NCBI GenBank assembly: GCA_947631215.1
Contig: CANRKN010000073.1
Span: 1 to 10,390, forward strand
DNA from: an uncultured Oscillospiraceae bacterium
GTDB taxonomy: Bacteria; Bacillota_A; Clostridia; Oscillospirales; Oscillospiraceae
DNA: 10,390 nucleotides
Direction of reading: 5' to 3'
This document shows positions 8,011 to 10,390 of this stretch, piece after piece; the stretch's first letter is position 1, and every line of letters begins with the position of its first letter. The notes beneath the pieces are model-generated. The model was given only the letters and a program-made list of their open reading frames with translations, ran no database searches and had not been told where the DNA came from. The translations under genes and the position numbers were made by a program.

Positions 8011-8094
8011 GGGCGCGCACATTGGCGTTTCCCACAAAATAGCGCCGCTCATAGGGCCGCGATATCGGCATATGCCCCATTCTTCCCCGAGAAA

Positions 8095-8123
8095 TTGACA
8101 AATGGGATGGGAGTGGGTAAAAT
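8095..8123 (+). promoter_or_regulatory. Promoter of the ANTAR-guaA operon
   Basis: TTGACA (8095-8100), 17-base spacer, TAAAAT (8118-8123). It has the same two hexamers as the divergent glnN promoter. Predicted RNA start is near 8130, about 58 bases before the GTG start. The 84 bases between the two -35 boxes contain a perfect palindrome GGCATATGCC (8067-8076), a possible operator but unproven. Confidence 0.82.
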
Positions 8124-8170
8124 CAGCATAAATAAAGGTATATCCCCGTCTTACCGCCATCCATTCTATG

Positions 8171-8178
8171 AAAGGAGG
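8171..8178 (+). promoter_or_regulatory. Ribosome site that fixes the ANTAR-regulator start
   Basis: AAAGGAGG lies 9 bases before the GTG at 8188. A longer reading from TTG at 8095 would start inside the -35 box and is excluded. Confidence 0.85.
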
Positions 8179-8187
8179 ACCGCGCCG

Positions 8188-8772
8188 GTGCAGTCCCGCC
8201 CCTACGCTTCGCTTCTTCTGATCACCGCCTCCCAGGGCACCGCCGCCCATTTCGCGGCCTTCCTGCCGGAGGACCGCTTCGCCCCGGAGCTGAACGTATG
8301 CTCCCCCCTGGAGGCGAACTATGTCCTGGGCGAGACAGCCTACGACGTTGTGGTCATAGACGGCACCGTCCCCGCTGAGTCCGGTACGGACCTGGCCCGC
8401 TTCGCGGCGGAGAGCGGCGTGTCCGGGGTGCTGCTGCTGGCGGAGGAGGACGACTTCGAGGCCGTGTCGGCCCTGGCGGCGGAGCACGGCTTTATGGCCC
8501 TCAAGAGCCCCGTGGACCCCTCCCTTCTGAAACAGAGCCTGGGCATGATGGCGACCGTGAGCCAGCGGATGCACGCCCTGGCCTCCCGGGCCGAGCGCCT
8601 GCAGGCCAAGATGGACGAGCTGCGCCTGGTGGACCGGGCCAAGCTCATCCTCATCCAGCGGTTCAAGATGACCGAGAAACAGGCCCACCGCTTTATCGAG
8701 AAAAACGCCATGGACCGGTGCGTCACCCGCCGGGCCGTGGCCGAAAAGATCATCCGTACATACGACATATGA
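8188..8772 (+). CDS. ANTAR-domain response regulator, probable transcription antiterminator
   Basis: A 194-residue protein starting at GTG. Residues about 7-115 fold as a receiver-like domain: beta-1 SLLLITAS, a DVVVIDG strand with Asp58 at the phospho-acceptor position, and LKSP with Lys106. The usual acidic pair after beta-1 is absent (ASQG) and the Thr/Ser of beta-4 looks replaced by Ala85, so it is probably a degenerate receiver. A helical linker (about 120-142) leads to an ANTAR domain (about 138-194: [20 protein letters not shown], then [12 protein letters not shown] and AVAEKII). ANTAR domains bind dual-hairpin RNA and prevent termination, as in AmiR, NasT/NasR and EutV. The protein lies divergent to glnN, whose leader has a terminator, and is co-transcribed with guaA 11 bases downstream. 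It is inferred to tie glnN-asnA expression to nitrogen status; no cognate kinase is in the window. Confidence 0.85.
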   Translation: MQSRPYASLLLITASQGTAAHFAAFLPEDRFAPELNVCSPLEANYVLGETAYDVVVIDGTVPAESGTDLARFAAESGVSGVLLLAEEDDFEAVSALAAEHGFMALKSPVDPSLLKQSLGMMATVSQRMHALASRAERLQAKMDELRLVDRAKLILIQRFKMTEKQAHRFIEKNAMDRCVTRRAVAEKIIRTYDI

Positions 8773-8783
8773 GAGGTGCATCC

Positions 8784-10325
8784 ATGAAACACGAGGCAGT
8801 CCTCATCATCGACTTCGGCGGCCAGTACAACCAGCTCATCGCCCGGCGGGTCCGGGAACACCACGTATACTGCGAGCTGAAGCCCTACACCATCACCCTG
8901 GACGAGATCCGGGCCTTTGACCCTATCGGTATCATCTTCACCGGCGGGCCCAACAGCGTCTACGCCCCCGGCGCGCCCCAGGCGGACCCGGAAATATTCT
9001 CTCTGGGCGTGCCCATCCTGGGCATATGCTACGGCTGCCAGCTCATGGCCCACCATCTGGGCGGCCAGGTGACCCCGGCCCAGGAGGATACCGCACGGGA
9101 GTACGGCAAGACCCATACATACTTTGACCCCGCCTGCCGCCTGTTCAAGGGCCTGCCGGCGGAGAGCGTCACCTGGATGAGCCATGGTGACTATATGGCG
9201 AAGGTGCCCGAAGGGTTTACCCTCGCCGCCCGCAGCGACAGCTGCCCTAACGTGGCCATCGCTGACGAGGCCCGGGGCTTTTACGGCGTACAGTTCCATC
9301 CCGAGGTGAACCACACCGAGTTCGGCCGGGATATGCTCAAAAACTTCCTCTATGAGGTCTGCCATGCCCGGGGCGACTGGACCATGGAGGACTACAAAAA
9401 TACCGCCATCGCCTCCCTGCGGGAGAAGATCGGCGCAGGCAAGGTGCTGCTGGCCCTGTCCGGGGGCGTGGACTCCTCCGTGGCGGCGGCCCTGCTGGCC
9501 GAGGCCGTGGGCAGCCAGCTCACCTGCGTGTTCGTGGACCATGGCCTGATGCGCAAGGATGAGGGCGACGAGGTGGAGGCCGCCTTCGCCCCCTGGCCCA
9601 TCAACTTCGTCCGGGTCAACGCCGAGGCCCGGTTTTTGGAAAAGCTGGCCGGTGTGTCCGAGCCGGAGCGGAAGCGGAAGATCATCGGCGAGGAGTTCAT
9701 CCGGGTCTTCGAGGCCGAGGCCAAAAAGATCGGCGCGGTGGATTATCTCGCCCAGGGCACCATCTACCCCGACGTGGTGGAGTCCGGCACCGGCGACGCC
9801 GCCGTCATCAAGAGCCACCACAACGTGGGCGGCCTGCCCGACTATGTGGACTTCAAGGAGATCGTGGAGCCCCTGCGGCTGCTCTTTAAGGACGAGGTGC
9901 GGCAGCTGGGCCGGGAGCTTGCTCTGCCCGAATACCTGGTCTCCCGCCAGCCCTTCCCCGGGCCGGGCCTCGCCATCCGCGTCATCGGCGAGGTGACGAA
10001 GGCAAAGCTGGACACTCTCCGTGAGGCGGACTTCATCTTCCGGGACGAGGTGGCCAAGGCCGGCTTGGAGAATACCATGGACCAGTACTTCGCCGTGCTG
10101 ACCAACATGCGCTCCGTAGGCGTCATGGGCGACGACCGGACCTATGACTACACCCTGGCCCTGCGCAGCGTCACCACCTCCGACTTCATGACCGCCGACT
10201 GGACGCGCATCCCCTACGAGGTGCTGGACGCCGTCTCCACCCGCATTGTCAACTCCGTCCCCGGCGTCAACCGCATCGTCTACGACATCACCTCCAAGCC
10301 CCCCTCCACGATAGAGTGGGAATAA
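8784..10325 (+). CDS. guaA: GMP synthase (glutamine-hydrolysing)
   Basis: A 513-residue full-length GuaA, which converts XMP to GMP using ATP and glutamine amide nitrogen in purine synthesis. The N-terminal class I amidotransferase domain has [15 protein letters not shown] (9-23), FTGGPNSVY (52-60), the nucleophile Cys82 in GICYGCQL, and the His172/Glu174 pair in [11 protein letters not shown]. The ATP pyrophosphatase domain carries the PP-loop [10 protein letters not shown] (223-232). The dimerisation domain has [14 protein letters not shown] and ends with the canonical PPSTIEWE. The start at 8784 follows GAGAGGTG, which overlaps the stop of the ANTAR gene region. An in-frame ATG at 8718 lies inside that gene and lacks a ribosome site. 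Being second in an operon with a nitrogen regulator is less common than guaB-guaA pairing. Confidence 0.97.
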   Translation: MKHEAVLIIDFGGQYNQLIARRVREHHVYCELKPYTITLDEIRAFDPIGIIFTGGPNSVYAPGAPQADPEIFSLGVPILGICYGCQLMAHHLGGQVTPAQEDTAREYGKTHTYFDPACRLFKGLPAESVTWMSHGDYMAKVPEGFTLAARSDSCPNVAIADEARGFYGVQFHPEVNHTEFGRDMLKNFLYEVCHARGDWTMEDYKNTAIASLREKIGAGKVLLALSGGVDSSVAAALLAEAVGSQLTCVFVDHGLMRKDEGDEVEAAFAPWPINFVRVNAEARFLEKLAGVSEPERKRKIIGEEFIRVFEAEAKKIGAVDYLAQGTIYPDVVESGTGDAAVIKSHHNVGGLPDYVDFKEIVEPLRLLFKDEVRQLGRELALPEYLVSRQPFPGPGLAIRVIGEVTKAKLDTLREADFIFRDEVAKAGLENTMDQYFAVLTNMRSVGVMGDDRTYDYTLALRSVTTSDFMTADWTRIPYEVLDAVSTRIVNSVPGVNRIVYDITSKPPSTIEWE

Positions 10326-10330
10326 CTGAC

Positions 10331-10363
10331 AAAACCCGCAAAGCCTTGAAAACACTGGGTTTT
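10331..10363 (+). terminator. Weak inverted repeat after guaA
   Basis: AAAACCC (10331-10337) and GGGTTTT (10357-10363) form a 7-bp stem around a loop of about 19 bases, with one further T after it. This could be a weak terminator or part of a recombination site at the end of guaA. The remaining bases to 10390 show no gene. Confidence 0.35.
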
Positions 10364-10390
10364 TGAAGCGGAAACGGGGCATTTGATAGC

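Noticed and set aside
8095..8187. Upstream TTG start adding 31 residues to the ANTAR regulator
   Set aside because: The TTG is part of the -35 box and lies before the predicted RNA start. A strong AAAGGAGG points to GTG at 8188.
8168..8221. Short upstream reading frame (17 codons) overlapping the ANTAR start
   Set aside because: Its ATG precedes the ribosome site and has none of its own; it probably arises by chance.
8340..10382. 680-residue minus-strand open frame across guaA and the ANTAR gene
   Set aside because: It is the antisense shadow of two clearly recognised genes, with His/Gly/Val-rich sequence and no domain. GC-rich DNA often gives such frames.

Overview
The window looks like chromosomal DNA from a GC-rich Firmicute, most likely a gut Oscillospiraceae-type clostridium. 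The inference rests on strong AAGGAGG-type ribosome sites, sigma-A style promoters, a type III glutamine synthetase, an AsnA-type asparagine synthetase and an ANTAR-domain regulator in GC-rich coding DNA. No mobile-element gene, tRNA, rRNA or CRISPR array was recognised.

Left part (1-1170, + strand): the end of an NfeD-like gene is followed by an SPFH/stomatin-family gene and a strong hairpin. Next (1190-1800, - strand) is a visibly more AT-rich island with its own promoter. It holds two tandem paralogous genes for small Cys-containing peptides with a double-glycine-type leader. Both genes carry a long poly-G run eight codons after the start. The runs are 10 and 9 G, and both put the gene out of frame. 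This resembles a pair of phase-variable RiPP or bacteriocin-like precursors and is the least ordinary part of the window.

Middle part (1885-4710): a minus-strand gene encodes a single-pass membrane protein with a disordered N-terminus, an InlB-like repeat domain and a TPEPV tail. It is divergent from an SDR/FabG-like reductase. A stand-alone cdsA (CDP-diglyceride synthase) converges on the reductase and has a near-consensus promoter.

Right part (4716-10325) is a nitrogen-assimilation locus. On the - strand, glnN (type III glutamine synthetase) and asnA (aspartate-ammonia ligase) form a two-gene operon closed by a textbook terminator. Divergent from it, on the + strand, an ANTAR antiterminator-type regulator and guaA (GMP synthetase) form a second operon. 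The glnN leader starts with an intrinsic terminator whose 5' strand can instead fold a small hairpin with an ANTAR-like hexaloop. I infer that the divergent regulator controls glnN by antitermination. Three enzymes handle ammonia or glutamine amide nitrogen: glnN makes glutamine, asnA uses ammonia, and guaA consumes glutamine.
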